64,000 bases of DNA from Nitrogeniibacter mangrovi (GTDB lineage Bacteria > Pseudomonadota > Gammaproteobacteria > Burkholderiales > Rhodocyclaceae): positions 4,030,001 to 4,094,000 of the forward strand of contig NZ_CP048836.1 in assembly GCF_010983895.1 (NCBI RefSeq). The letters run 5' to 3'. This document shows positions 1 through 8,394 of this stretch, one piece after another; position 1 is the stretch's first letter; every line of letters begins with the position of its first letter. The notes beneath the pieces are model-generated. The model saw only the letters and a program-made list of their open reading frames with translations. It had not been told where the DNA came from and searched no databases. The position numbers and the translations under genes are program-made.

Positions 1-1153
1 CCGCCATGAGGCGGGCATCATGGGCCTCGGGGGTTTCCTTGCCCGCGCACACGCCGGCACAGCGCTTCATCTGGTGCGCCATGCAGGCGCCGGTGCGCCC
101 GGGCTCCAGCCCGAGCCGGCGCGGGCACAGCTTGTACAGGTGCGCCAGCTCGCGCAACAGGTTGTCCGCTTCCTTCTTCGTGCGGAAGGCACCGAACACA
201 TCGGCCCAGTCGCGCGGATCGGTGTCCGACAGCGGCACCCGCTCGAGCACCTGGGCCTTGCGCTTGTTGCTGGGCACCACGCGCAGGCCGAACACGTCGT
301 CGTTCTTGCGCAGCAGGCGATTGTGCAGGGGCCGGTGATGCTTGATGAGGCAGGCCTCGAGCAGCAGCGCGCCGAGCTCGCCGGCGGTCTGCTCCCATTC
401 GACCCGACGCACCTGGCGCGCCAGTTCGGCCTCCTTGCCGTTCATGCGGTCGGCGGCGAAATGGGACATCACCCGCGCGCGGATGCGCTTGCTCTTGCCG
501 ATGTACAGCGGCAGGTCGTTGTCGCCGTAGAAGAAATACACCCCGGGGCTGTCGGGCATGCCCTCGAGCACGCCCTCGGGCAGGCCGGGCGGGCGCGAGG
601 GACGCTTCATCGCCCGATCGATGGCGTTGCCCAGATTCGGCGCCGGGAAGGCATCGACGGCCTGCTGCAGGAACTGCCACAGCACGTCCGCATCGCCCAT
701 GGCCCGGTGGCGCGCTTCGCACGTCAGCCCGTGGCGTTCGATGATCGCGTCCAGCCCGTGGCGGTGATGCGCCGGATACAGCGCGCGCGAGAGCTTGACG
801 GTGCACAGCACCGGCGCGTCGAAGCTGCGCCCCAGGCGCTCGAAGGCGTTCTTGAGAAAGCCGTAGTCGAAGCGCGCGTTGTGCGCCACGAACACGGCGT
901 CGTCGAGCAGCGCCCAGACCGCGTCGGCGAGCGTCTCGAAGGGCGGCGCGTCGGCCACCATGGCATCGGTGATGCCGGTGAAATTCTGGATCGTCGCGGG
1001 GATGTGGACGCCGGGATTGGTGAGCGAGGACCAGCGCTCGACGACACGGCCGTCTTCCACGCGCAGGATGGCGATCTCGGTGATCCGGTCGCGCACCGGA
1101 TGGGCGCCCGTGGTCTCGAGATCGACGATCGCCAATCGTTGGGGAAGCGTCAC
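1..1153 (-). CDS. DnaQ-like 3'-5' exonuclease fused to GIY-YIG (UvrC/Cho-type) nuclease, 3' end cut by window
   Basis: The minus-strand frame opens with GTG at 1153 and stays open past base 1. The N-terminal ~170 residues are a DEDD exonuclease of the DNA polymerase III epsilon family: the early motif IVDLETTG holds the catalytic D and E, NPGVHIP and NFTGIT follow, then VFVAHNARFDYGF, and a late H-R-A-x-x-D-A-D motif. A GIY-YIG domain follows (PGVYFFYGDNDLPLYIGKSK), as in the N-terminus of UvrC and Cho, and a cysteine-containing tail (CAGVCAGKETPEAH) starts near the edge. The family acts in DNA processing or repair. The exact role of the fusion is not established from the sequence. A weak GGGGG lies upstream of the GTG, and an earlier start is possible. 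Confidence 0.85.
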   Translation of the reverse strand, partial: MTLPQRLAIVDLETTGAHPVRDRITEIAILRVEDGRVVERWSSLTNPGVHIPATIQNFTGITDAMVADAPPFETLADAVWALLDDAVFVAHNARFDYGFLKNAFERLGRSFDAPVLCTVKLSRALYPAHHRHGLDAIIERHGLTCEARHRAMGDADVLWQFLQQAVDAFPAPNLGNAIDRAMKRPSRPPGLPEGVLEGMPDSPGVYFFYGDNDLPLYIGKSKRIRARVMSHFAADRMNGKEAELARQVRRVEWEQTAGELGALLLEACLIKHHRPLHNRLLRKNDDVFGLRVVPSNKRKAQVLERVPLSDTDPRDWADVFGAFRTKKEADNLLRELAHLYKLCPRRLGLEPGRTGACMAHQMKRCAGVCAGKETPEAHDARLMA

Positions 1154-1213
1154 GCTAACGCCCCCGACGCTCGCTGAGGCTTGCGGGCCCCACCGGACAG
1201 TGACGGGGGGTGC

Positions 1214-1402
1214 TCAGTTGTCCGTCTGGTAGTAGTAGGGCTTGGGCGGCACCTTGGCGGCGTTCTGACGCGTGCGGGTCTCGGCATCCTGCGGCTTGTC
1301 CCACCACAGGGCGCGGCCCTGCTGCTGCTCGCCCTTCTGCTCCGGATGCTTTTCCATCCATTCGCGCATGAACTTCGTGTGTTCGGATTCGTACAACGCC
1401 AT
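1214..1402 (-). CDS. DUF3460 family small protein
   Basis: A 62-residue protein beginning MALYESEHTKFMREW and ending PKPYYYQTDN, with a central run of charged and Gln residues and a WW pair. This matches the small betaproteobacterial DUF3460 family, which has no known function. The ATG at 1402 is chosen because AGGAG lies seven bases upstream; an in-frame extension to 1465 lacks a ribosome site. It lies between the exonuclease gene and spoT on the same strand. Confidence 0.8.
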   Translation of the reverse strand: MALYESEHTKFMREWMEKHPEQKGEQQQGRALWWDKPQDAETRTRQNAAKVPPKPYYYQTDN

Positions 1403-1471
1403 GAGTGACTCCTGATTCAAGCCGGCCGATTGTAGGCAAACGGGCGCCGAAACGCCAGCCCCCAAGGCAAT

Positions 1472-3682
1472 TTACCGTTTGATTTCAGCCTTTTGACGCG
1501 ACACCCGGGTCACCGCGGGCTGAACCCGCACATGGCGGATGACGCGGGCCAGGTGCTTGCGGTCGGCCACCTCGATGTTGAAGGTGAGCACCGTGTAGGG
1601 CGCCTGCTCCGAATCCATGGTCACGTTGAGGATGTTGGCTTCGGCCTCGGAGATGGCCGAAGCCACCTTGGCGAGCACGCCGCGGTTGTCGATGGTCACC
1701 ACCCGGATCGCCACTTCGAACAGGCGGTCGTCCACCGGCTCCCAGCCCACGTCGATCCAGCGCCCGCGATCGCCGCGCAGGCGCGACACCGCCGGGCAGT
1801 CGTGCACATGCACCTCCAGGCCCTGGCCCTTGCGCACCGCGGCGATGATCTCGTCGCCGGGGATCGGGTGACAGCAGCGCGCCAGCTGCACCGCTGCGCC
1901 CTCGGAGCCGCGGATGAGCACCGCGCCGGCCGGCTTGGGCTTGATCACGTCGGGGCGCCCCGACTCCATGTCCTGGGCCTCGGCCAGCCGCCGCGCCACG
2001 ATCACCGGCAGGCGCTTGCCCAGGCCCAGGTCGGCGAAGACCTCGCGCCGGGCGCGCACCCCACGGTCGCGCAGGAAGCGGTCCCAGGCGAAGGTGGAGA
2101 TCTGCCCCAGGGTGAGTCCGTGCGGGCGCAGGGCCTGGTTGAGCAGGCGTTCGCCCAGGGTCACCGCCTCGTCCTGCTGCGCGGTCTTGAGGAAGTGACG
2201 GATCTGCGCACGCGCCTTGCCGGTGCGCACATAGCTGAGCCAGGCCGGATTCGGGCCGGCATGGGCGGCGGTGATGATCTCCACCTGATCGCCGTTGCGC
2301 AGTTCGCTGCGCAGGGGCACCAGCTCGCCATTGACGCGGCAGGCCACGCAGCGGTTGCCGATGTCGGTGTGCACCGCGTAGGCGAAATCCACCGGCGTCG
2401 AGCCGCGCTGCAGGGACAGGATGTGGCCCTGCGGTGTGAACACGTAGACCTCGCTCGGGAACAGGTCGATCTTCACGTGTTCGAGGAATTCGGTGGCCTC
2501 GGCGGAGGCCGACTGCAGCTCGATGAGCGACTGCAGCCAGGAATGGGTCTTCTGCGCCAGTTCGGACAGACTCGACTCGTCGTCCTTGTAGAGCCAGTGC
2601 GAGGCCACCCCCGACTCGGCCACGTGATGCATCTGGCGGGTGCGCACCTGCACCTCCACCGGCGTGCCGTAGGGGCCGATCAGGGTGGTGTGCAGCGACT
2701 GGTAGCCGTTCGCCTTGGGGATGGCGATGTAGTCCTTGAACTTGCCCGGCACCGGCTTGTACAGCGCGTGCAGCGCGCCGACGGTCAGATAGCAGGACGG
2801 CACGTCGGGCACGATGACCCGGAAGCCGTAGATGTCCAGCACCTGGGAGAAGGTCAGGTGCTTCTCCACCATCTTGCGGTAGATGCCGTAGATGTGTTTC
2901 TCGCGCCCCTGGATCTCCGCCGAGATGCCCCACTGGGGCAGGCGCCCCTCGAGCGCCGTGAGCACCTTGCCCACCAGCTCGCGGCGGTTGCCGCGCGCCG
3001 CCTTCACCGCCTTGGACAGCACCTGATAGCGCATCGGGTGCTTGTGCATGAAGGACAGCTCCTGCAGTTCGCGGTAGAGCTGGTTCAGGCCCAGGCGGTT
3101 GGCGATGGGCGCGTAGATCTCGAGGGTTTCGGTGGCGATGCGGCGGCGCTTGGCCGGGCGCACGTAGTCGAGCGTGCGCATGTTGTGCAGGCGGTCGGCC
3201 AGCTTGATGAGGATGACCCGCAGATCCGAGGCCATCGCCAGCAGCATCTTGCGGAAGTTCTCCGCCTGCGCCTCTTCCTGGGAGCGGAACTCGATCTTGT
3301 CGAGCTTGGAGAGCCCGTCGACCAGCTCGGCGGTCTGCTTGCCGAAGCGCTCGGTCAGCTCCTCCTTGGTCACCGAGGTGTCCTCCATCACGTCGTGGAG
3401 GAGCGCGGCCATCAGGGCCTGGGAGTCCAGGTGCCACTCGGCGACCAGTTCGGTCACCGCGACCGGGTGGGTGATGTAGGGCTCGCCGCTGGTGCGGTAC
3501 TGGCCCTGGTGCGCGTTACGCGAGAAGTAGTAGGCGTTCTCGATGCGGCCCACGTCTTCGGGCCGCAGATAGGTGGCGATCTTCTTGCGCAGCCGCTCGA
3601 AGTCCAGCGTCGGGACGCTGGAGGCGGGCGGTGCGAATGGTGCGGGGATGGGACGACCGATATCCACGGAAGGTGACCTCAT
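1472..3682 (-). CDS. spoT: Bifunctional (p)ppGpp synthetase/hydrolase SpoT (RelA/SpoT family)
   Basis: A 736-residue RelA/SpoT homologue, which makes and degrades the stringent-response alarmone (p)ppGpp. The HD hydrolase domain is intact, with HDVMEDT near residues 96-102, so hydrolysis is likely retained. The synthetase domain follows, with YRKMVEK, GFRVIVPD and the KANGYQSLHTT substrate motif. Next come a TGS domain (VYVFTPQGHILSL) and a C-terminal zinc-finger/ACT region (RCCHPIPGDEI; DNRGVLAKVASAIS). Length and order match bifunctional SpoT. It is the last gene of the conserved gmk-rpoZ-spoT operon, 37 bases after rpoZ. Confidence 0.97.
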   Translation of the reverse strand: MRSPSVDIGRPIPAPFAPPASSVPTLDFERLRKKIATYLRPEDVGRIENAYYFSRNAHQGQYRTSGEPYITHPVAVTELVAEWHLDSQALMAALLHDVMEDTSVTKEELTERFGKQTAELVDGLSKLDKIEFRSQEEAQAENFRKMLLAMASDLRVILIKLADRLHNMRTLDYVRPAKRRRIATETLEIYAPIANRLGLNQLYRELQELSFMHKHPMRYQVLSKAVKAARGNRRELVGKVLTALEGRLPQWGISAEIQGREKHIYGIYRKMVEKHLTFSQVLDIYGFRVIVPDVPSCYLTVGALHALYKPVPGKFKDYIAIPKANGYQSLHTTLIGPYGTPVEVQVRTRQMHHVAESGVASHWLYKDDESSLSELAQKTHSWLQSLIELQSASAEATEFLEHVKIDLFPSEVYVFTPQGHILSLQRGSTPVDFAYAVHTDIGNRCVACRVNGELVPLRSELRNGDQVEIITAAHAGPNPAWLSYVRTGKARAQIRHFLKTAQQDEAVTLGERLLNQALRPHGLTLGQISTFAWDRFLRDRGVRARREVFADLGLGKRLPVIVARRLAEAQDMESGRPDVIKPKPAGAVLIRGSEGAAVQLARCCHPIPGDEIIAAVRKGQGLEVHVHDCPAVSRLRGDRGRWIDVGWEPVDDRLFEVAIRVVTIDNRGVLAKVASAISEAEANILNVTMDSEQAPYTVLTFNIEVADRKHLARVIRHVRVQPAVTRVSRQKAEIKR

Positions 3683-3719
3683 TCACGATCGTCCCGGCCC
3701 CGATTCCCCGGACAGGGAA

Positions 3720-3935
3720 TCAGGCCTGCCCCCGGTTCAGGACTTCCAGCCCCACCTTGCCGGCCGCGATTTCGCGCAGGGCGATCACAGTGGGTTTGTC
3801 CTTGTCGGACTTGTCCAGTTCCACCTGCGGCTCATTGCCGACGGTGAGCTGGCGGGCGCGGTAGGTCGCCGCCAGGGTCAGCTGGAAGCGGTTCGGGATT
3901 CTCTTCAGACAATCTTCGACGGTAATACGGGCCAT
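3720..3935 (-). CDS. rpoZ: DNA-directed RNA polymerase omega subunit
   Basis: A 71-residue protein starting [19 protein letters not shown], the typical omega N-terminus, followed by ATYRARQL and the conserved helix [15 protein letters not shown]. Omega helps assemble RNA polymerase by chaperoning beta-prime and is part of the ppGpp-binding site. The gene sits six bases after gmk and just before spoT, the usual proteobacterial order. Confidence 0.97.
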   Translation of the reverse strand: MARITVEDCLKRIPNRFQLTLAATYRARQLTVGNEPQVELDKSDKDKPTVIALREIAAGKVGLEVLNRGQA

Positions 3936-3941
3936 GAACGG

Positions 3942-4556
3942 TCAGTCCTTTTCAAGGAAATCGAAATACGAGGGATGGCGCGCATGCTGGTTGGCGTAGC
4001 GAAGCCGGGCGGCACGCACGACAGCCACCAGATCCTCAAGCGCGTCAGGCAATTCGTTGTTAATTATAACGTAATCAAACTCCGACACGTGGCGCATCTC
4101 CCCGCGCGCGCCGAGCAAGCGGCGGATGATGACTTCCTCGCTGTCGGTGCCACGACCACGCAGGCGGCGCTCCAGTTCATCCATGGACGGGGGCAGGATG
4201 AAGATGCCCACCGACTCAGGGAACATCTTGCGCACCTGCTGCGCCCCCTGCCAGTCGATCTCCACCAGGGTGTCGCGCCCGGCGTCGAGCTCGCTGCGTA
4301 GCCAGGCCTTGGAGGTGCCGTAGTAGTTGCCGTGCACCTCGGCCCACTCGAGAAACTCGCCCGCGTCGCGCAGCTCGCGAAAGCGGTTGATGTCCACGAA
4401 ACGGTATTCGCGCCCGTCCGCCTCGCCCGGACGCGGCGCGCGCGTGGTGTAGGACACGGACAGCTGCACGCCGGTGTCGGCCTTGAGCAGCCCCTGGACG
4501 AGGGTGGTCTTGCCGGCGCCCGACGGCGCCGTGACGATGATGAGGGTCCCTGGCAT
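3942..4556 (-). CDS. gmk: Guanylate kinase
   Basis: A 204-residue guanylate kinase, which phosphorylates GMP to GDP with ATP. It begins MPGTLIIVTAPSGAGKTTL, with the P-loop at residues 11-18. The GMP-binding region follows (SVSYTTRAPRPGE, DGREYRFV), then NYYGTSK and DTLVEIDWQGAQQV, and IFILPPS. The start at 4556 gives the family length; the frame stays open upstream to 4775 but that stretch has no family similarity. It is the first gene of the gmk-rpoZ-spoT operon. Confidence 0.96.
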   Translation of the reverse strand: MPGTLIIVTAPSGAGKTTLVQGLLKADTGVQLSVSYTTRAPRPGEADGREYRFVDINRFRELRDAGEFLEWAEVHGNYYGTSKAWLRSELDAGRDTLVEIDWQGAQQVRKMFPESVGIFILPPSMDELERRLRGRGTDSEEVIIRRLLGARGEMRHVSEFDYVIINNELPDALEDLVAVVRAARLRYANQHARHPSYFDFLEKD

Positions 4557-5038
4557 GCGCGCTCGATTCCGCGTTGACGACAGAAACGCCAAGTCTAGCG
4601 GAATGCCCCGCCCGGAGACAGGGCGCGCCGGGCACGGCGCGGGCGTCGCGACGGACCGCGGCCCGCCACGCCCCCCGGCCGGCATGGCCACGAAAAAGCC
4701 GGTTTTATCGTCACAAATACCCGCAAACACACGCGAAACGATTACAATACGCGTTTCACTTGGCTGCGGCGCCATCGCCGTTCCGGGTGAATCGACGGCC
4801 GTGACGACACGCGCCCGCGTCGCCTTCGCGGCCCCCTCGCCGCCCCGGTCGACGGCGCCCCCGGCTGTCGAAAAAAATTACAACCCGAGCGCGAACTTCG
4901 TGAATGGCCACGAGTCACATCCGCGAACGATGCACGAATCGGGGGTTGCAATCGGAAGGATCACCCCCATCTTTCCGCCGTCTGTGTCTCGGGTCGCCAC
5001 ACGCCACCCCGGTGTGCGCGACCGAACTGGAGTGATCA
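4557..5038. other. Intergenic region between divergent gmk and an exported-protein gene
   Basis: About 480 bases without a convincing gene. It must hold the gmk operon promoter on the minus strand and the promoter of the gene at 5039 on the plus strand. The middle is richer in A/T (about 4700-4760 and 4868-4885) than the surroundings. No confident -35/-10 pair, repeat or RNA gene was recognised. Confidence 0.4.
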
Positions 5039-5473
5039 ATGAGCAGTAAATCGGACAAGAACGTTCGCAAGATTCTCGGCACCGCCGCCGTGGCTCTGGC
5101 CGTCCCGGCCGCCGCGAGCGCTGCCGCCGCCATCAACACCAGCATGATCGACAACGCCTCCATGAGCAGCCCCGCCGGCAAGCGTCAGGCACGCCTGCGC
5201 GAAGACGGTGGCGAGCCCGAACTGTTCCCCCTCAAGCTGCGCCCGTCCCTGACCGCCGCCAAGGAAGTGGGCGAGAAGCCCATCCAGGTGAAAGTGATGG
5301 ACAGCGAAGGCCGCCGCATCCTGCTCGCGCGCGCCCACGGCAACATCACCCTGGGCCCGCTGCCGGCCGGCGAATATCGCCTCCAGCTGCGCTCCGGCGC
5401 CAACACCGAAGAGCATGCGATGAAACTGGGTTCCGGCAAACGCGGCCTGCTGCGTTACGAACTGGGCGCCTGA
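5039..5473 (+). CDS. Small exported protein of unknown function
   Basis: A 144-residue protein with a charged N-terminus (MSSKSDKNVRK), a hydrophobic Ala-rich segment at about residues 13-32 ending AAASAAAA, and a mature part that reads as a small beta-rich domain (KPIQVKVMDSEGRRILLAR, LGPLPAGEYRLQLRSG). The LPAGEYRL stretch resembles carboxypeptidase-regulatory or SpaA-like beta-sandwich domains, but no family assignment is made. The ATG at 5039 follows CTGGAG at normal spacing. A strong terminator follows, so it is probably a single-gene transcript. Confidence 0.65.
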   Translation: MSSKSDKNVRKILGTAAVALAVPAAASAAAAINTSMIDNASMSSPAGKRQARLREDGGEPELFPLKLRPSLTAAKEVGEKPIQVKVMDSEGRRILLARAHGNITLGPLPAGEYRLQLRSGANTEEHAMKLGSGKRGLLRYELGA

Positions 5474-5488
5474 GGCGCCCCCCAGACG

Positions 5489-5516
5489 AAAAACCCCGGC
5501 ACGTGCCGGGGTTTTT
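5489..5516. terminator. Bidirectional intrinsic terminator
   Basis: A perfect palindrome: an A5 tract, CCCCGGCACGTGCCGGGG (5494-5511) and a T5 tract. It lies between the converging ends of the exported-protein gene (stop at 5473) and nifS (stop at 5535), with flanking A and T tracts that suit termination from both sides. Confidence 0.92.
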
Positions 5517-5534
5517 GCTTTTGGCGGTTCGAAC

Positions 5535-6743
5535 TCACGCGTAGGTGGGCGCGAACGCCGCCTCGGGCGACGCGGCCGGCGCGTCGCCGTTCCAGTACGG
5601 TGACAGCTTGCGCAGCTGATCGATGATCGGCGGCACCGAGGCGATCACCCGATCCACCTCCTCGGCGGTGTTCTCGCGCGACAGCGAGAAGCGGATGGTG
5701 CCGTGGGCCGCGGTGTAGGGAATGCCCATGGCGCGCATCACGTGCGAGGGCTCCAGCGACCCGGAGGTGCACGCCGACCCGGAACTGGCGGCGATGCCCA
5801 GCTTGTTGAGCAGCAGCAGGATGGCCTCGCCCTCGATGTATTCGAAGGCGATGTTGCTGGTGTTGGGCAGCCGGTTGCTCGTGTCGCCGGTGGCGAAACA
5901 GTGGCTGATCTGGCCCAGGATGCCCTGTTCGAGCCGGTCGCGCAGCGCACGCACCTGGGTGTTCTCCACCTCCAGATGCGCCTGCGCCAGCTCGCAGGCC
6001 TTGCCCAGCGCGACGATGCCAGCGGCGTTCTCGGTGCCGGCCCGGCGACCGCGTTCCTGGTGGCCGCCGCGCAGCAGCGGGCGGAAGCGACAACCACGCC
6101 GCAGGTAGAGCACACCGATGCCCTTGGGCGCATGCAGCTTGTGGCCCGACAACGACAGCATGTCGATCTTGGTGTTCTTCAGGTCGATGGGGATCTTGCC
6201 CACCGCCTGCACCGCATCGGTGTGGAACATGATGCCCTTGGCGTGGGCGATCTCGGCCATTTGCTCCACCGGGAAGAGGGTCCCGGTCTCGTTGTTGGCC
6301 CACATCGCGGAGACCACCGCCACCCGGTCGTGCAGCATCGACTTGTACTCGTCGATGTCGATGCGGCCCTTCTTGTCCACCCCGAGCTTGTGCACGACGA
6401 CGCCTTCCTTCTCCAGCCATTCGCCCAGGCTGAGGATGGCCGGATGCTCGACGGCGGTGATGATCACCGTGTTGCGCTCCGGCTGCGCCTTGAGGGCGGA
6501 GAGGATGGCGGTGGCGTCCGACTCGGTGCCGCAGGAAGTGAAGATGATCTCCGAGTCATGCTCGGCGCCGATCAGCGCTTGCACCTGGCCCCGCGCGGTC
6601 TTGAGCGCGCGGCCGACCTGCGAGCCGAAGGCGTGCATGGACGACGCGTTGCCGAAATGCTCGGTGAAGAAGGGGAGCATGGCCTCGACCACCGCCGGAT
6701 CGACCCGGGTGGTCGCGTTGTTGTCGAGGTAGATGGGTTTCAT
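5535..6743 (-). CDS. nifS: Cysteine desulfurase NifS
   Basis: A 402-residue class V aminotransferase-fold enzyme that takes sulfur from L-cysteine and passes it to NifU for Fe-S cluster assembly for nitrogenase. It begins MKPIYLDNNATTRVDP. The PLP lysine is K202 in LSLSGHK and the persulfide cysteine is C325 in SSGSACTSG, the same numbers known for Azotobacter NifS. WANNETGTLFP and RRAGTENA are also present. It is the last gene of iscA-nifU-nifS; the 229-base gap after nifU holds a tandem repeat. GGAGA precedes the ATG, and a bidirectional terminator follows the stop. Confidence 0.97.
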   Translation of the reverse strand: MKPIYLDNNATTRVDPAVVEAMLPFFTEHFGNASSMHAFGSQVGRALKTARGQVQALIGAEHDSEIIFTSCGTESDATAILSALKAQPERNTVIITAVEHPAILSLGEWLEKEGVVVHKLGVDKKGRIDIDEYKSMLHDRVAVVSAMWANNETGTLFPVEQMAEIAHAKGIMFHTDAVQAVGKIPIDLKNTKIDMLSLSGHKLHAPKGIGVLYLRRGCRFRPLLRGGHQERGRRAGTENAAGIVALGKACELAQAHLEVENTQVRALRDRLEQGILGQISHCFATGDTSNRLPNTSNIAFEYIEGEAILLLLNKLGIAASSGSACTSGSLEPSHVMRAMGIPYTAAHGTIRFSLSRENTAEEVDRVIASVPPIIDQLRKLSPYWNGDAPAASPEAAFAPTYA

Positions 6744-6788
6744 GATGTCTTTCTCCGACCGTCCTAAAAACCGCCCTGGATGGCGGCT

Positions 6789-6958
6789 GCGAGCGTAGGA
6801 ACCGACCGCGCCACCCGCCGGACCGCCCCAAGGGCAGCGCAGCCCCCTCGGGAGCCAGCGAGCATCGCGAGCGTGGGGGCCGACCGCGCCGACCGCCGGG
6901 CCGCCCCAAGGGCGGCGCAGCCCCCTCGGGGGGCAGCGAGCATCGCGAGCGTGGGGGC
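6789..6958. repeat. 78-bp GC-rich direct repeat (two copies plus a partial third) between nifU and nifS
   Basis: Two 78-base units start at 6789 and 6867, and the first ~14 bases recur at 6945. Each unit contains GCGAGCGT, then CCGCCCCAAGGGC, then a CCCCCTCGGG palindrome-like core and AGCGAGCATC. The second copy differs from the first at a modest number of positions. The element resembles dispersed GC-rich intergenic repeats of betaproteobacteria (from memory). The period is a multiple of three, so spurious frames cross it on both strands. No ribosome site or protein family supports coding. Confidence 0.85.
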
Positions 6959-6972
6959 CTTCTTCTCCATCT

Positions 6973-7866
6973 TCAGGCCTCGACCGGCATGTGCGACGAG
7001 GGCAGCACCTGCACCAGTTCGCCCAGCGCCTCGATCATCTTCTGCTGGATGCCGCCCAGCGTCGCCGCCTCCATCATGCAGCCCGAACAGGCGCCTTTGA
7101 GGTGGACGTAGATCATCTTGCCCTGCACGTCGGCCAGCTCGACGTCGCCATGGTCGCGTTGCAGCATCGGGCGCACTTCTTCGAGCACCTCCTCGATCTT
7201 CCTGATCTTCTGCACCAGGGTGAGTTTCTTCGCCGGTGCCGCGGCCGCCACCCCCGCTTCGGCTTCGGTCGGCGGCGACACTTCCGCGCCGCTGGCCGAC
7301 TCGGCCATGACCCTGGCGAGGATGTCCTCGATGCCTTCATGGCAGGCCGCGCAGCCGCCGCCCGCCTTGGTGTAGTGGGTCACGTCCTGCACCGTCTTGA
7401 GGTTGTTGGCGCGGATGGTGTCCTCGATCATCACCGCGTCGATGGCGAAGCACTTGCACACCAGCGCGCCTTCCTCGTGGTCGTCCTCCCACACCTCGCC
7501 CCGGTAGTTGGCCACCGCGGCCTGCAGGGCCTCGCGGCCCATCACCGAGCAGTGCATCTTCTCCGGCGGCAGGCCGTCGAGATAGTCGGCGATGTCCTGG
7601 TTCGACACCTTGAGCGCCTCGTCGAGGGTCATGCCCTTGATGATCTCGGTCAGCGCCGAGGACGAGGCGATGGCCGAACCGCAGCCGAAGGTCTGGAAGT
7701 GCGCGTCCTGGATGACCTCCGTCTCCGGATCGACCTGGAGCATCAGGCGCAGGGCGTCACCACACTGGATCGAGCCGACGTCGCCGATGCCGTTGGCCGC
7801 ATCGAGCGGTCCGGAGTTGCGCGGATTGAAGAAGTGCTCGCGCACCTTGTCCGAGTATTCCCACAT
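6973..7866 (-). CDS. nifU: Fe-S cluster scaffold protein NifU
   Basis: A 297-residue full-length NifU in three modules. The N-terminal IscU-like scaffold has C35, C62 and C106. The central [2Fe-2S] domain has C137, C139, C172 and C175. The C-terminal NFU domain has C261 and C264 (GACSGCMM). The first seven cysteines fall at the positions known for Azotobacter NifU. It receives sulfur from NifS and builds [2Fe-2S]/[4Fe-4S] clusters for nitrogenase and its maturases. A variable Ala/Pro/Glu-rich linker (about residues 190-213) separates the last two modules. GGGAGAG precedes the ATG. It follows iscA by 12 bases. Confidence 0.97.
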   Translation of the reverse strand: MWEYSDKVREHFFNPRNSGPLDAANGIGDVGSIQCGDALRLMLQVDPETEVIQDAHFQTFGCGSAIASSSALTEIIKGMTLDEALKVSNQDIADYLDGLPPEKMHCSVMGREALQAAVANYRGEVWEDDHEEGALVCKCFAIDAVMIEDTIRANNLKTVQDVTHYTKAGGGCAACHEGIEDILARVMAESASGAEVSPPTEAEAGVAAAAPAKKLTLVQKIRKIEEVLEEVRPMLQRDHGDVELADVQGKMIYVHLKGACSGCMMEAATLGGIQQKMIEALGELVQVLPSSHMPVEA

Positions 7867-7878
7867 GATGCTCTCCCG

Positions 7879-8202
7879 TCAGACAGAGAAGGACTGGCCG
7901 CAGGCGCAGCTGCCGGCCGCGTTCGGGTTCTCGAACTTGAAGCCGGTGTGCGTCAGGGTGTCGATGAAATCGATGGTGACGTTGTCGACCATGGGCATGG
8001 TCATCGGGTCCACCAGCACCTTGATGCCCTCGACGTCCAGCTCCCAGTCGTCCTCGGCCTTTTCGGCCTCGAGTTTCATGCCGTACTGCAGGCCGGAACA
8101 GCCGCCCCCCGACACGACCAGGCGCAGGCCCGCCACGGGCGTTTCGGAACCACGGATGAAGCGTTCGACGGCCTTGATGGCCGCAGGTGTCAGGTTGATC
8201 AT
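7879..8202 (-). CDS. iscA: nif-specific IscA/HesB-type Fe-S carrier
   Basis: A 107-residue A-type carrier (HesB/IscA family) with the three ligand cysteines C35 (SGGGCSG), C99 and C101 (SCACG). These proteins bind and transfer Fe-S clusters, and nif clusters often carry a dedicated copy. The start MINLTPAAIK at 8202 follows CGGAG at good spacing; the frame continues to 8265, but that extension would run over the sigma-54 promoter. It is the first gene of iscA-nifU-nifS. Confidence 0.93.
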   Translation of the reverse strand: MINLTPAAIKAVERFIRGSETPVAGLRLVVSGGGCSGLQYGMKLEAEKAEDDWELDVEGIKVLVDPMTMPMVDNVTIDFIDTLTHTGFKFENPNAAGSCACGQSFSV

Positions 8203-8233
8203 GATCGGTCTCCGAGGGTTGATGCCGATCACC

Positions 8234-8249
8234 TGCAAGGGCTGTGCCT
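8234..8249 (-). promoter_or_regulatory. Sigma-54 -24/-12 promoter of iscA-nifU-nifS
   Basis: Read on the minus strand, AGGCACAGCCCTTGCA matches the sigma-54 consensus TGGCAC-N5-TTGC except at the first base, with GG and GC ten bases apart. It lies about 32 bases before the iscA start, so transcription would begin near 8223. Confidence 0.9.
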
Positions 8250-8317
8250 GATCGAATGAATCCAACTTTCCCCTTGTTTTTCAGGGCACTGGATCACATT
8301 CAAGCGCGCGGAAGGTG

Positions 8318-8333
8318 TGTCGTCTTTACGACA
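8318..8333 (-). promoter_or_regulatory. NifA upstream activator site for iscA-nifUS
   Basis: TGTCGTCTTTACGACA is a perfect TGT-N10-ACA site with the extended TGTCG/CGACA arms also seen in front of nifE and rnfA. It is about 70-85 bases upstream of the -24 element. A second, imperfect half-match with nine-base spacing lies at 8358-8372. Confidence 0.88.
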
Positions 8334-8394
8334 ATGGGGCGCTGCGTGCGGCCGCCTTGTCGCACCGCAACATCCCGACGGGCGCAGCGCGGGT

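Noticed and set aside
6764-7100. Short repetitive frames on both strands across the 78-bp repeat, resembling a repeat protein
   Set aside because: The repeat length is a multiple of three, which creates periodic frames by chance; no start signal, and similar GC-rich repeats are intergenic.
8358-8372. Second NifA site upstream of iscA
   Set aside because: TGT and ACA are separated by nine rather than ten bases; kept only as a note.
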